A stretch of 64,000 bases of DNA from the NCBI RefSeq assembly GCF_008704395.1, contig NZ_CP023695.1, positions 2,604,001 to 2,668,000 on the forward strand. Direction: 5' to 3'. A program made the position numbers and the translations under genes. The notes under the pieces are model-generated. The model was given only the letters and a program-made list of their open reading frames with translations, made no database searches and had not been told where the DNA came from. Shown here in pieces: positions 42,714 through 51,899 of this stretch. Within the stretch, counting starts at the first letter, position 1, and every line of letters begins with the position of its first letter. The stretch comes from Streptomyces alboniger (GTDB lineage Bacteria > Actinomycetota > Actinomycetes > Streptomycetales > Streptomycetaceae).

Positions 42714-42799
42714 CTCAGGCAGGACCTATCCGGGGGTGGGATGGACATAAGGACTTCCGGGCCATCGTAAGCGGGGGCCCGGCCTCGGCTCACGCCGAC

Positions 42800-43072
42800 T
42801 CAGCTCTTGTGGCCCTCACCGCCACCCGGCCGCCCCTCGCGGCCATGGCTCCCGGGCTCGTCGCCACCGGCCCCGGGCCCGTCACCGCCCTGTCGGCCCT
42901 CGCCCTCGCCCTCGTCCTCGCCCCTGCGGTACCCGCGCAGCAGGAACCACCCCACCAGGACACACCCGACGACCATGACGATCAGCACGATCCGCAGCAG
43001 ATTGCCCGGCCCCTGCTGCTGCGCGGCCTTGGCCGCTTCCATGAGCCAGTCGGGCCCAGGGTTGTGCTCCAT
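42800..43072 (-). CDS. Small single-pass membrane protein
   Basis: The 90-residue protein starts MEHNPGPDWLMEAAKAAQQQ, has one membrane helix (LLRIVLIVMVVGCVLVGWFL) and a Glu/Gly-rich cytoplasmic tail. AAGGAG lies about 8 nt before the ATG. No family is recognised. It diverges from the M48 protease gene, sharing a 99-bp control region. Confidence 0.75.
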   Translation of the reverse strand: MEHNPGPDWLMEAAKAAQQQGPGNLLRIVLIVMVVGCVLVGWFLLRGYRRGEDEGEGEGRQGGDGPGAGGDEPGSHGREGRPGGGEGHKS

Positions 43073-43171
43073 GACGGAAGACTCCTTCTGTGTGCTGCCC
43101 TGTCACGGTATCTCCGCCTAGGCTGGACCCCACCTCGGGGGCACAAGGGGACGACACATGGGGGAATCGGC

Positions 43172-44260
43172 ATGACCGACGGCAACCACCACGGCGGCGG
43201 CGGGAACGGCGAGGGCCACGAGCGGGTGCCCAGCCGTCAGCGCAGGCGCTTCCCCGGAATCTCGTCTCGTGCCTACGAGCATCCGGCGGACCGCTCGGCC
43301 CTGGTGGCCCTGCGCAGGCTCAGCGGATTCGACACGGTCTTCAAGGCGCTCAGCGGCCTTCTGCCCGAGCGGAGCCTCAGGCTCCTTTTCCTGTCGGACT
43401 CCGTACGGGTGTCCGACGCGCAGTTCGCGCACCTCAACACCATGCTGCGGGACGCCTGTTACATCCTGGACCTGGAGAAGGTCCCGCCGATGTACGTCAA
43501 CCAGGACCCGAATCCGAACGCGATGTGCATCGGCCTCGACGAGCCGATCATCGTCGTCACCACGGGCCTGGTCGAACTGCTCGACGAGGAGGAGATGCGG
43601 GCGGTCGTCGGCCACGAGGTGGGCCACGCCCTCTCCGGTCACGCCGTCTACCGCACGATCCTGCTGTTCCTCACCAACCTCGCGCTGAAGGTCGCGTGGA
43701 TCCCGCTGGGCAATGTCGCGATCATGGCGATCGTGACGGCGCTGCGGGAGTGGTTCCGCAAGTCCGAGCTGTCCGCGGACCGCGCGGGCCTCCTGGTCGG
43801 CCAGGACATCAAGGCCTCCATGCGGGGCCTGATGAAGCTCGCCGGCGGCAACCACCTGCACGAGATGAACGTGGACGCGTTCCTGGAGCAGGCCGAGGAG
43901 TACGAGGCCGGGGGCGACCTGCGCGACTCGGTCCTGAAGATCCTGAACATGCTGCCGCGTACGCACCCCTTCGCCACCGTGCGCGCCGCCGAACTGAAGA
44001 AGTGGGCCGAGTCCCGCGACTTCCAGCGGATCATGGACGGCCACTATCCGCGCCGCGAGGAGGACAAGGACGCCTCGGTCTCCGACTCCTTCCGGCAGTC
44101 CGCCTCCGCGTACGCCGACGACGTACGCAACAGCAAGGACCCGCTGATGAAGCTGGTCAGCGACATCGCGGGCGGCGCGGGCGACCTGGGAGGCAAGCTG
44201 CGGGGGAAGTTCACGGGGCAGGGCGGGCAGGACAGCGACCGCCCCTCGGACGACAGGTAG
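43172..44260 (+). CDS. M48 family membrane zinc metalloprotease
   Basis: The 362-residue protein has the zinc motif HEVGH at residues 148-152 within RAVVGHEVGHALSGH and the third ligand in SELSADRAGLLVGQD. Two hydrophobic segments (about 160-195) are membrane helices. The order and spacing fit HtpX/M48-type proteases of membrane quality control. The C-terminus is a helical, charged tail (about 270-362). ATG at 43172 gives MTDGNHHGGGGNGEGHERVP. It converges with a spore-wall-type gene. Confidence 0.85.
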   Translation: MTDGNHHGGGGNGEGHERVPSRQRRRFPGISSRAYEHPADRSALVALRRLSGFDTVFKALSGLLPERSLRLLFLSDSVRVSDAQFAHLNTMLRDACYILDLEKVPPMYVNQDPNPNAMCIGLDEPIIVVTTGLVELLDEEEMRAVVGHEVGHALSGHAVYRTILLFLTNLALKVAWIPLGNVAIMAIVTALREWFRKSELSADRAGLLVGQDIKASMRGLMKLAGGNHLHEMNVDAFLEQAEEYEAGGDLRDSVLKILNMLPRTHPFATVRAAELKKWAESRDFQRIMDGHYPRREEDKDASVSDSFRQSASAYADDVRNSKDPLMKLVSDIAGGAGDLGGKLRGKFTGQGGQDSDRPSDDR

Positions 44261-44283
44261 CCCAAACCGCCCCGGACCAGCCG

Positions 44284-45348
44284 TCAGAGCGAAGGCTGGG
44301 CGGCAGCCGCCAGCGACCCGCACAGCGCCGTCGCGCCCCCCGTGGCGTACGGATCGGTGCCGGGCGGGCCGCCCGTCCTCGCCCGCTGCCCCGCGAGCAG
44401 CGGCCGCAGGTGGTTCGCGGAGTCGGCCGCGCAGGTCAGCGGCCCCGCCTGCGTGGCGGAGGAGAGCAGCTCGGCCCGGTGCATCCGCAGGTCGTCGCGG
44501 TCGAAGCGGAAGTGCAGCTCGCGACGGACGGTGAACAGCGACGCCCCCGCCTCCCCCTCGCCGGCGCGCCTCAGCGCGTACGCGAACGTATGGTCCGAGG
44601 TCACCTCCAACGTGTTCTTGTCCGCCTCGACGACCCGCAGCGTGCCCTCGACCCTGACCCGCCGGTCGGCGAGCGCGGTCCGCGCCGGGTCGAACCGCAC
44701 CAGCCAGCCGGTGGGCGCGTGCCGGCCGTCGGCGGCCGGGCGCGCGAAGCTCCGGTCGAACTGGGCGAGTTGCTGGGGATCGAGCAGCAGCCGCACGGAG
44801 CGCGGCGAGCCGCCGATGAGCGTGTCCGGGTCGAGGGCAGACTCGACCAGGTAGTCCTTGGCGGTGGTCAGCGCGGACGTCACCTGGCTGTCCGAGAAGT
44901 GCGCGGTGCGGTGCGCGGCGGGGAGGCCGATACCGGCGGCGCCCACCCGGAACCGTGCGGCGGGGCTGTGCGCGTAGAGGTCGGTGATCCTCGCGGAGCC
45001 GGGCACGCGGCCCTGCGGCGCGAGCGGTATCACCGTCATCCGCAGCGGCTCGGGGCGCTTGGCCGCGGGGCTCTGGTACGGGTGCCGTATGCCCATGTAG
45101 ATCGCCGTGCCGAAGGCCAGGGCGATCAGCACGACGAGGAACAGGGCCTGCCGGGACAGGCTCCGGTGGAGCGCGGGGCGGCGGCGCACGGCGCGCGCGT
45201 GGTCGCTCATGCGCTCCTGCGCGGAGAATTCCTGGAGGCGCGCAGCCCGCACGAACGACTCGTCGAAGACAACGGATCGGTACTCGTCGTCGCCACCGCC
45301 GGGAGCGTCCTCGGGCGTCCCCGCGGGTGGGTCTCCTGGCCCGCCCAT
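44284..45348 (-). CDS. SCO2583/SCO2584-type membrane protein (paralogue 1)
   Basis: The 354-residue protein has a cytoplasmic N-terminal motif DDEYRSVVFDESFVRAARLQ, one membrane helix (ALFLVVLIALAFGTAIYMGI) and a large extracellular beta-rich domain of about 250 residues. The N-terminal motif is shared with the next gene. From memory, the pair corresponds to the SCO2583/SCO2584 proteins, one of which takes part in the Streptomyces spore-wall synthesising complex. TACCCT ends 6 nt before the ATG, a leaderless start. I cannot tell from the sequence alone which of the two names applies. Confidence 0.75.
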   Translation of the reverse strand: MGGPGDPPAGTPEDAPGGGDDEYRSVVFDESFVRAARLQEFSAQERMSDHARAVRRRPALHRSLSRQALFLVVLIALAFGTAIYMGIRHPYQSPAAKRPEPLRMTVIPLAPQGRVPGSARITDLYAHSPAARFRVGAAGIGLPAAHRTAHFSDSQVTSALTTAKDYLVESALDPDTLIGGSPRSVRLLLDPQQLAQFDRSFARPAADGRHAPTGWLVRFDPARTALADRRVRVEGTLRVVEADKNTLEVTSDHTFAYALRRAGEGEAGASLFTVRRELHFRFDRDDLRMHRAELLSSATQAGPLTCAADSANHLRPLLAGQRARTGGPPGTDPYATGGATALCGSLAAAAQPSL

Positions 45349-45414
45349 ACCTTCAGGGTAGGTCTCCGGACGGTCAGGTAAACGCCCTGGTACACGACAA
45401 GTTCTGACGGCTCC

Positions 45415-46032
45415 TCATGGGGTGCGCGGCACCGCGGGGGCGGCTGACTGGCCGAAATCCGCGGATGCCGAGGGGCGGGACGAGGCCTCCCTCTCGGCCT
45501 TGTCGCCGCTCTGCCCCACTTCGGTGGAGGCGGGCGCGGGCACGCGGTCCTGGCGGCCCGATGAGGTTCCGCGGTAGACGGCGGTGAAGGAGAGGGCGAC
45601 CATGCCGACGCCCATCAGGAGGGCGAGCATCCAGGCGACGGGGCGGTGCCAGCGGGCGCGGCCGAGGCGCCGGCCGGGGCGGCCGTAGCCCCCCTCGGGG
45701 GTGTCGTGTTCGTAGGCCTCGTCGAGGTCGTCGTGGCCGAATTCGCCGCCGTCGGGGCCGAAGCCGTCGTCGTAGAAGTCGTCGTCCCCTGCGTCGTGGC
45801 CGGGGCCGCGGGTGCGGGCTCTGCGGGCCTCGGCCTCGGAGGCTTCGGCACGCGCCTGGGCGGCGGCCAACAGCCGCTCCACCGCGGTCGGTTCATGGAT
45901 CTCGGCGGCTCGTACGAAGTCCTCGTCGAAGACCACGGAGGCGAACTCTTCGTCCGCACCCCCGCGGTCGCGGTCGTCGTCGGGCTCCCAGCCGTCAGGG
46001 AACGACGGCGTGCCCCCCACGTCCTCCGGCAC
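45415..46032 (-). CDS. SCO2583/SCO2584-type membrane protein (paralogue 2)
   Basis: The 205-residue protein has the motif DEEFASVVFDEDFVRAAEIH near residue 27, an acidic Asp/Gly-rich stretch, one membrane helix (AWMLALLMGVGMVALSFTAV) and a short Ser/Pro-rich outer tail. It shares the N-terminal motif with the previous gene but lacks the large outer domain. GTG at 46032 is preceded by GGAGGG with no spacer and by TACGCT ending 6 nt upstream, so the transcript is probably leaderless. It lies 50 bp downstream of proA. Confidence 0.75.
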   Translation of the reverse strand: MPEDVGGTPSFPDGWEPDDDRDRGGADEEFASVVFDEDFVRAAEIHEPTAVERLLAAAQARAEASEAEARRARTRGPGHDAGDDDFYDDGFGPDGGEFGHDDLDEAYEHDTPEGGYGRPGRRLGRARWHRPVAWMLALLMGVGMVALSFTAVYRGTSSGRQDRVPAPASTEVGQSGDKAEREASSRPSASADFGQSAAPAVPRTP

Positions 46033-46082
46033 CCCTCCAGCGTAGCCCTGGAAGGGGTGATTTGGGCATACGGAAAGGGAAT

Positions 46083-47375
46083 TCAGCGGATGTGGCCGTC
46101 GCCCGTGACGATGTACTTGGTCGAGGTCAGCTCGGGCAGCCCCATCGGGCCGCGCGCGTGGAGCTTCTGCGTGGAGATGCCGATCTCGGCACCGAAGCCG
46201 AACTGCCCGCCGTCGGTGAAGCGCGTCGAGGCGTTGACGGCGACCGTGGTGGAGTCGACGAGCTGGGTGAAGCGGCGTGCGGCCTGCTGCGAGGTGGTGA
46301 CGATGGCCTCGGTGTGGCCCGAGGTCCACAGCCGGATGTGCTCGACGGCCTGCTCCAGGGTGTCGACGACGGCGGCCGCGATGTCGTACGAGAGGTACTC
46401 GGTCTCCCAGTCCTCGGTGGTCGCGGGCACGACGGTGGCCTTGGACGCGTCCCCGTACGTGAGCACGCGCTCGTCGGCATGCACGGTGACGCCGGCCTCG
46501 GCGAGGGCGGCGAGGGCGCGCGGCAGGAACGCGTCGGCGATGTCCTTGTGGACGAGCAGCGTCTCGGCGGCGTTGCAGACGCTGGGGCGCTGCGCCTTGG
46601 AGTTGATCAGGATGTCGACGGCCATGTCGAGGTCGGCGGCGGCGTCCACGTAGACGTGGCAGTTGCCGGTTCCGGTCTCGATGACCGGGACGGTGGACTC
46701 CTCGACGACGGTCTTGATCAGCGAGGCGCCGCCGCGCGGGATCAGCACGTCGACGAGCCCGCGGGCGCGCATCAACTCCCTTACGGAGTCACGGCTTTCG
46801 CCCGGGACGAGCTGGACGGCGTCCGCGGGGAGGCCGGCGCCGTGCACCGCGTCGCGCAGGACGCGCACGAGGGCGGTGTTCGACTCGTACGCCGATGAGG
46901 AGCCGCGCAGCAGCACGGCGTTGCCGGACTTCAGGCAGAGGGCAGCCGCGTCCACGGTGACGTTCGGGCGGGCCTCGTAGATGATGCCGACCACGCCGAG
47001 GGGGACGCGGACCTGGCGCAGGTCGATGCCATTGGGGAGCGTGGAGCCGCGGACGACCTCGCCGACCGGGTCGGGCAGGGCGGCCACGTCGCGCACGTCG
47101 GCGGCGATGGCGCGGACCCGCTCGGGGGTGAGGGTGAGGCGGTCCACGATCGACTCGCTGGTCCCGGCCTCGCGGGCGCGCGCGGTGTCCTTGGCGTTGG
47201 CCTCGACGATCTCGGCGGTCCGCACCTCCAGGGCGTCGGCGATCGCGAGGAGCGCGTCGTCCTTGGCCGCGCGTGGCAGCGGCGCGAGCGTGGCGGCGGC
47301 GCCGCGGGCGCGGTAGGCGGCCTGGGCGACCGGCGAGAGGTTGTCGTAGGGCGAGACGGGAGAGAGCGACGTCAT
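46083..47375 (-). CDS. proA: Gamma-glutamyl phosphate reductase
   Basis: The 430-residue enzyme makes glutamate semialdehyde from glutamyl phosphate in proline synthesis. It has [34 protein letters not shown], and the catalytic Cys in [15 protein letters not shown], plus the C-terminal [26 protein letters not shown] ends 6 nt before the ATG at 47375, indicating a leaderless transcript. proB is close but separated by a small gene, so the proBA pair is split. Confidence 0.96.
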   Translation of the reverse strand: MTSLSPVSPYDNLSPVAQAAYRARGAAATLAPLPRAAKDDALLAIADALEVRTAEIVEANAKDTARAREAGTSESIVDRLTLTPERVRAIAADVRDVAALPDPVGEVVRGSTLPNGIDLRQVRVPLGVVGIIYEARPNVTVDAAALCLKSGNAVLLRGSSSAYESNTALVRVLRDAVHGAGLPADAVQLVPGESRDSVRELMRARGLVDVLIPRGGASLIKTVVEESTVPVIETGTGNCHVYVDAAADLDMAVDILINSKAQRPSVCNAAETLLVHKDIADAFLPRALAALAEAGVTVHADERVLTYGDASKATVVPATTEDWETEYLSYDIAAAVVDTLEQAVEHIRLWTSGHTEAIVTTSQQAARRFTQLVDSTTVAVNASTRFTDGGQFGFGAEIGISTQKLHARGPMGLPELTSTKYIVTGDGHIR

Positions 47376-47498
47376 ATCCGCAGGGTAATCCCCGCGCGCG
47401 GGGCATCCACCCGGTATTCCAGTCCCCGAGACCGCTGGGCGGCGGCCGTGGGACGACGGCTCAAAACAGGCGCCGGTCCCCGGGCCGCGAAACGACGA

Positions 47499-47987
47499 TC
47501 AGAACGGATGTACGCCGACCGGCGTGGCCGGAAGCGGCCCGTACCCCTCCGCGATCCGCTGGTGATACGTGTCGCGGTCGATCACCTCAAGCCCCACGAT
47601 CTCCCACGGCGGCAGCCGCGCGCTCTGCCGGTGCTCGCCCCACAGCCGCAGCGCGACCGCGGCGGCGTCGTGCAGATCGCGGGCCTCTTCCCAGTAGCGG
47701 ATCTCGGCGTGGTCGGGGGCGTACCGGCTGGTGAGGAGAAAGGGGTGGTCGTGAGCGAGCTGTTCGAGGCCTCGCCTGACCTCGCCCAAGGGGGCCTCGG
47801 TGCCCGAGACGCTCAGCGTGACGTGCCACAGACGGGGCGCCTCCACCGCGTCGCCCTCCCCGCTCTCGTGCGCCTCCCCCTCGTGCCCGGCGTGCGCCTC
47901 GCTCTCGTACGCCTCTCCCGCGGCGACGCTCGTCAGCGCCCGCTCAGCCGAGCCGCGGGCCGCCGCCCCAGGGCGCACTCGTCTCAC
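47499..47987 (-). CDS. Conserved hypothetical protein
   Basis: The 162-residue protein has a Glu/His/Ala-rich N-terminus and a compact C-terminal domain: LWHVTLSVSGTEAPLGEVRR, HPFLLTSRYAPDHAEIRYWE and RLPPWEIVGLEVIDRDTYHQ. This looks like a small ferredoxin-like alpha/beta fold; no function is known to me. GTG at 47987 is preceded by a strong AAAGGAGG. It lies between proB and proA on the same strand and may be co-expressed with them. Confidence 0.75.
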   Translation of the reverse strand: MRRVRPGAAARGSAERALTSVAAGEAYESEAHAGHEGEAHESGEGDAVEAPRLWHVTLSVSGTEAPLGEVRRGLEQLAHDHPFLLTSRYAPDHAEIRYWEEARDLHDAAAVALRLWGEHRQSARLPPWEIVGLEVIDRDTYHQRIAEGYGPLPATPVGVHPF

Positions 47988-48203
47988 GTCGGCCTCCTTT
48001 ACGCAATGTCGGTGCGGATACGCAACGGTCGTGCGGAACTGCCTTCAACAAAGTTGAGCAGGCCAAGGGGGTCCGCGGGGCGCTTTTGGGGAGTTTCACC
48101 TCGCGCGGACCGCCCGGCCGGGGCCGATCGCGATGCTTTTCAGCCGAGGCCGGTGTGGCGTGTGGGACGAGTGATCCGACGCGACCTGGGACTTTCGGAG
48201 CGC

Positions 48204-49331
48204 CTATCCGTGGAGCGGAACGAGGTCGTCCCGGTGCACGACCTCCCGCTCGTACGCAGGTCCGAGTTCTCGCGCGAGATCCCGCGTCGAGCGGCCGAGG
48301 AGCTGCGGCAGCTCCTTCGCGTCGAAGTTCACCAGGCCGCGCGCGACGGGCCGACCCCGGACGTCCCGCAGCTCGACCGGGTCGCCCGCGGCGAAGTCCC
48401 CCTCGACCGAGGCGATGCCGGCGGGCAGCAGCGATTTGCGCCCCTCGACGACCGCCCGCACCGCCCCGTCGTCGAGCGTGAGCGCGCCGCGCGGCTCGGA
48501 GGCGTGCTGGAGCCACAGCAGCCGGTCGGCGGAGCGGCGGCCCGTGCGGTGGAAGTACGTGCCCGTGGCGCGGCCCGCGAGGGCGTCACCGGCCTGGCTC
48601 GCGGAGGTCAGGACGACCGGGATGCCGGCGGCCGCGGCGATCCGCGCGGCCTCGACCTTGGTGACCATGCCGCCGGTGCCGACGCCGGCCTTGCCCGCGC
48701 TGCCGATCTGGACGTGCTCTATGTCGGCGGGCCCGGCCACCTCGGAGATCCGGGAGGTGCCGGGCTTGGCCGGGTCGCCGTCGTACAGGCCGTCGACGTC
48801 GGAGAGCAGGACGAGCAGGTCGGCGTGGACGAGGTGGGCGACGAGGGCGGCGAGCCGGTCGTTGTCGCCGAAGCGGATCTCGTCGGTGGCCACCGTGTCG
48901 TTCTCGTTCACCACGGGGAGCGCGCCCATCGCGAGCAGCTGGTCCAGGGTGCGGGAGGCGTTGCGGTGGTGGGCGCGGCGGGCCATGTCGTCGGAGGTGA
49001 GGAGCACCTGGCCGACGCGTACGCCGTAGCGCGCGAAGGAAGCGGTGTAGCGGGCCACGAGCAGGCCCTGGCCGACGCTCGCGGCGGCCTGCTGGCGGGC
49101 CAGGTCCTTCGGGCGCCGCACGAGGCCGAGCGGGGCGAGGCCCGCGGCGATGGCTCCGGAGGAGACCAGCACGATCTCGCGCTCGCCGCCGCTGCGGCTC
49201 TTGGCCAGGGCGTCCACGAGGGCGTCGACGCGGTCGGCGTCCAGGCCCCCCGACGCTGTGGTCAGGGACGAGGATCCGACCTTGACGACGACCCGCTGGG
49301 CCTCTGCCACCGACTGCCTTGCCGCTGTCAC
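48204..49331 (-). CDS. proB: Glutamate 5-kinase
   Basis: The 375-residue enzyme starts VTAARQSVAEAQRVVVKVGS. It has the amino-acid kinase domain with VLVSSGAIAAGL, NENDTVATDEIRFGDND and GTGGMVTKVEAARIA, and a C-terminal PUA domain (about residues 275-375). It makes gamma-glutamyl phosphate, the first step of proline synthesis, and is feedback-regulated by proline in relatives. GTG at 49331 follows GGGGAAG. A 23-bp tandem repeat lies just upstream. Confidence 0.95.
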   Translation of the reverse strand: MTAARQSVAEAQRVVVKVGSSSLTTASGGLDADRVDALVDALAKSRSGGEREIVLVSSGAIAAGLAPLGLVRRPKDLARQQAAASVGQGLLVARYTASFARYGVRVGQVLLTSDDMARRAHHRNASRTLDQLLAMGALPVVNENDTVATDEIRFGDNDRLAALVAHLVHADLLVLLSDVDGLYDGDPAKPGTSRISEVAGPADIEHVQIGSAGKAGVGTGGMVTKVEAARIAAAAGIPVVLTSASQAGDALAGRATGTYFHRTGRRSADRLLWLQHASEPRGALTLDDGAVRAVVEGRKSLLPAGIASVEGDFAAGDPVELRDVRGRPVARGLVNFDAKELPQLLGRSTRDLARELGPAYEREVVHRDDLVPLHG

Positions 49332-49343
49332 GCGCTTCCCCAA

Positions 49344-49389
49344 ATGATCCCGATGTCCCGGACCTGATGATTCCGATGTTCCGGACCTG
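49344..49389. repeat. Tandem 23-bp repeat upstream of proB
   Basis: Two directly adjacent 23-bp copies (49344-49366 and 49367-49389) differ at two positions only. They lie 12 bp before the proB start codon, inside its 5' leader or promoter. Confidence 0.85.
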
Positions 49390-49510
49390 CAATCTACGTG
49401 AGGACGCACAGGGCGCGCGCACCTGTTCCGAGGAGCGGACCCCGGACCGCCCGGCGGGCCGTGAGGGGAAAAACACCCCCGGGGTTCAGTCTTCTTTGCC
49501 CCTTTATCAG

Positions 49511-49524
49511 GTGATTGACGTCAC
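49511..49524. promoter_or_regulatory. Crp-type palindrome
   Basis: GTGATTGACGTCAC matches the GTG-N6-GNCAC consensus I recall for the Streptomyces cAMP receptor protein. It is 90 bp upstream of the CDP-glycerol glycerophosphotransferase-like gene and 180 bp upstream of proB. Confidence 0.45.
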
Positions 49525-49613
49525 GGAAGATTGCTAGGGAGCCGCCGCGCGTCATACGGTCAGTGGTCGACTTCCCCCCATTCCCTCTTCATCCCCGCCA
49601 GGAGCCCACGCCC

Positions 49614-51704
49614 GTGCCCTCTGCCGGACTCGTCCCTCGACGCATCGTGCAGCTCTCAGCGCTGTTCGCGATGCTCGCGCTCTTCACGACCCAGCTCGTG
49701 ACCGCGCTGCTCCCCTACGTCCCGGTGTTCATCGCCGCGGCCGCCGCGAACCTCGCGCTCGACATCTATCTGCAGTACAAGCAGCCGGGCCTCCTGTCGC
49801 TCCTTGGCAAGATCCGCTTCGACGTCACGGTCCGCCAGCTCCTGCGCGACATGCTGGTCCTGGTCGGCCTGCTGCGCATCGACGGCATAGAGCCGCTCGC
49901 CGAGCAGTCGCCGCTGACGATCACTTTGCTCGCGTTCTACGCCCTGCACTTCGGCTGCCAGGCCGTCGCCGTGATGGTGCGCCGCACCCGCGCGCTGCCG
50001 ATCGTCACGCGGAACATCGACACCTCCGCGCTGCACCTGACGGCCGCCCCGCCGCGGATCCTCTCGCGCCGCCAGGCCCACCGCCTGCTCACGTTCTCGG
50101 TGCCCACGACGGTCGGCCTGCTGCTCACCGCGGCGACCACCGACGCGTACTGGGGCGGCATCGGCGTCGGCATCTCCCTCGCGCTCATCGGCGGTGGCGC
50201 CCTCTACCTCGCCACCTGGCTGCTGCCCAGGAAGCGGGCGAAGAACGACGAGCGGGTCACCCAGTGGCTCGACCAGTGGCTGGCCGACTACAAGCCGACC
50301 ATCGCCATGTACTTCTCGGGCGGCACCACGTCCGCGTACCAGGCGAACATGTGGCTCTCCACCCTCTCCAAGCTCGACGGCAAGCCGTTGATCGTGCTGC
50401 GCGAGCGGTTCATGGTGCAGAAGATCGACGCCACGGACGTGCCGATCATCTGCTTCCCGAAGGTGGCGACGATGTTCTCCCTGGAGACGTCGACGCTGAA
50501 GATGATGCTGCACCCGGCGAACGCCGCGAAGACCTCGCAGGTCCTGCGCATCCCGACGATCAAGCACGCCTTCATCAACCACGGCGAGAGCGACAAGCTG
50601 TCCTCCTGCAACCCGTACGCGAAGGCCTACGACGAGGTGTGGGTGGCGGGCCCCGCGGCCCGCGACCGCTACCAGCTCGCGGACATCGGCGTCGACGACA
50701 AGGACGTCGTCGAGGTGGGCCGCCCCCAGCTCTCCCCGATCCTGCCGTTCGCGGGCGCGCCCACGGGCCCGTACACGACCGTTCTGTACGCCCCCACCTG
50801 GGAGGGCTGGGACGGCAACCCCGGCAACACCTCGGTGGTCCTGGCCGGTGAGAACATCGTCCGCGAGCTGCTCGCCGACCCGGGCGTGCGGCTGCTCTAC
50901 AAGCCGCACCCGATGACCGGCTCGCAGGACCCGCGCGCGGGCGCCGCCAACGAACGCATCAAGGCGATGATCCTCGCGGCCAACGCCAAGCGCTCGGGCG
51001 CCCGCCCCGGCCCCGAGGCCGCGGCCGAGCTGGAGCGCCGTACCGCCGCCCTTGACGAGCTGACCGCGCGCAAGTTCCGCAGGAGCGCGGACGAACAGGA
51101 GCGGATGATGCTCCAGGGCGCTCCGGACGGCGACGCGCAGGCCGCGGTGGCCGAGGCGACGGCCGCGTGGGAGGCGGCGTTCTGGGCGTCCTTCCCCGAG
51201 TGGGAGCACCAGATCATCACGTCCGCGCGCCCGGCGATCTTCTCCTGCTTCAACCAGGCGGACCTGCTGATCAGCGACGTCTCCTCGGTCGTCTCCGACT
51301 GGCTGAGCAGCGAGAAGCCGTACGCCGTCGCCAACACGGCGGGCATGTCCGAGGCCGAGTTCCGCGCGAGCTTCCCGACGGTGTCCGCGGCGACGATCCT
51401 GACGCCCGAGGCGGACGGCGTGGCCGCCCTCCTGAAGGCCGTACGCGCCCCGGAGCTGGACTCCCACGCGGAGGCCCGCGCCGAGCTCAAGGAGCACCTC
51501 CTGGGCCCCTCGGACCCGCCGTCCCTGGCCCGCTTCAACGCCGCAGCTCTCGCCCTGTGCGCCAAGGCCGACGCCCGCCGCGCCCGCATGGCCTCCCGCA
51601 TCGACGCGGAGATCCCCGGCCAGCGCGTCGCGGAAGAGGCGGCGGAGGAGATGGAACAGGACCCGACGGAGTCGAACGGCGCGGAGGACTCGGTCACCGC
51701 GTAA
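49614..51704 (+). CDS. CDP-glycerol glycerophosphotransferase-like membrane protein
   Basis: The 696-residue protein has an N-terminal membrane region with about six helices (residues about 10-205), then a cytoplasmic glycosyltransferase-B-like domain with NHGESDKLSSCNPYAKAYDE, VLYAPTWEGWDGN, LLYKPHPMTGS and DLLISDVSSVVSDWLSSEKP. These match the teichoic-acid CDP-glycerol glycerophosphotransferase family (TagB/TagF-like). A Glu/Ala-rich insert lies at about residues 440-540. GTG at 49614 has AGGAG 9 nt upstream. It probably builds a phosphodiester-linked wall polymer; the exact product is unknown. A Crp-type site lies upstream and a strong terminator follows. Confidence 0.83.
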   Translation: MPSAGLVPRRIVQLSALFAMLALFTTQLVTALLPYVPVFIAAAAANLALDIYLQYKQPGLLSLLGKIRFDVTVRQLLRDMLVLVGLLRIDGIEPLAEQSPLTITLLAFYALHFGCQAVAVMVRRTRALPIVTRNIDTSALHLTAAPPRILSRRQAHRLLTFSVPTTVGLLLTAATTDAYWGGIGVGISLALIGGGALYLATWLLPRKRAKNDERVTQWLDQWLADYKPTIAMYFSGGTTSAYQANMWLSTLSKLDGKPLIVLRERFMVQKIDATDVPIICFPKVATMFSLETSTLKMMLHPANAAKTSQVLRIPTIKHAFINHGESDKLSSCNPYAKAYDEVWVAGPAARDRYQLADIGVDDKDVVEVGRPQLSPILPFAGAPTGPYTTVLYAPTWEGWDGNPGNTSVVLAGENIVRELLADPGVRLLYKPHPMTGSQDPRAGAANERIKAMILAANAKRSGARPGPEAAAELERRTAALDELTARKFRRSADEQERMMLQGAPDGDAQAAVAEATAAWEAAFWASFPEWEHQIITSARPAIFSCFNQADLLISDVSSVVSDWLSSEKPYAVANTAGMSEAEFRASFPTVSAATILTPEADGVAALLKAVRAPELDSHAEARAELKEHLLGPSDPPSLARFNAAALALCAKADARRARMASRIDAEIPGQRVAEEAAEEMEQDPTESNGAEDSVTA

Positions 51705-51719
51705 GCACCTGACGCACGC

Positions 51720-51757
51720 AGAAGGGCCCCCGGAGCAAAAGCTCCGGGGGCCCTTCT
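51720..51757. terminator. Perfect 17-bp hairpin terminator
   Basis: Arms at 51720-51736 and 51741-51757 with an AAAA loop form a perfect stem 15 bp past the stop of the upstream gene. It also faces the end of obg. Confidence 0.88.
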
Positions 51758-51899
51758 CATGTCACCGCCTGGCGGGACTGCCGCCGCTGTGGGCAATCGT
51801 TCCGCAGGGCGGAACGGGTGGGCACAGCCCCCGACGCCGGGCGCCACCCAAGAGTGCAGCAACCCCGGAACCCGCCCAGGGCGCCCCGCCAGCCCCCGC

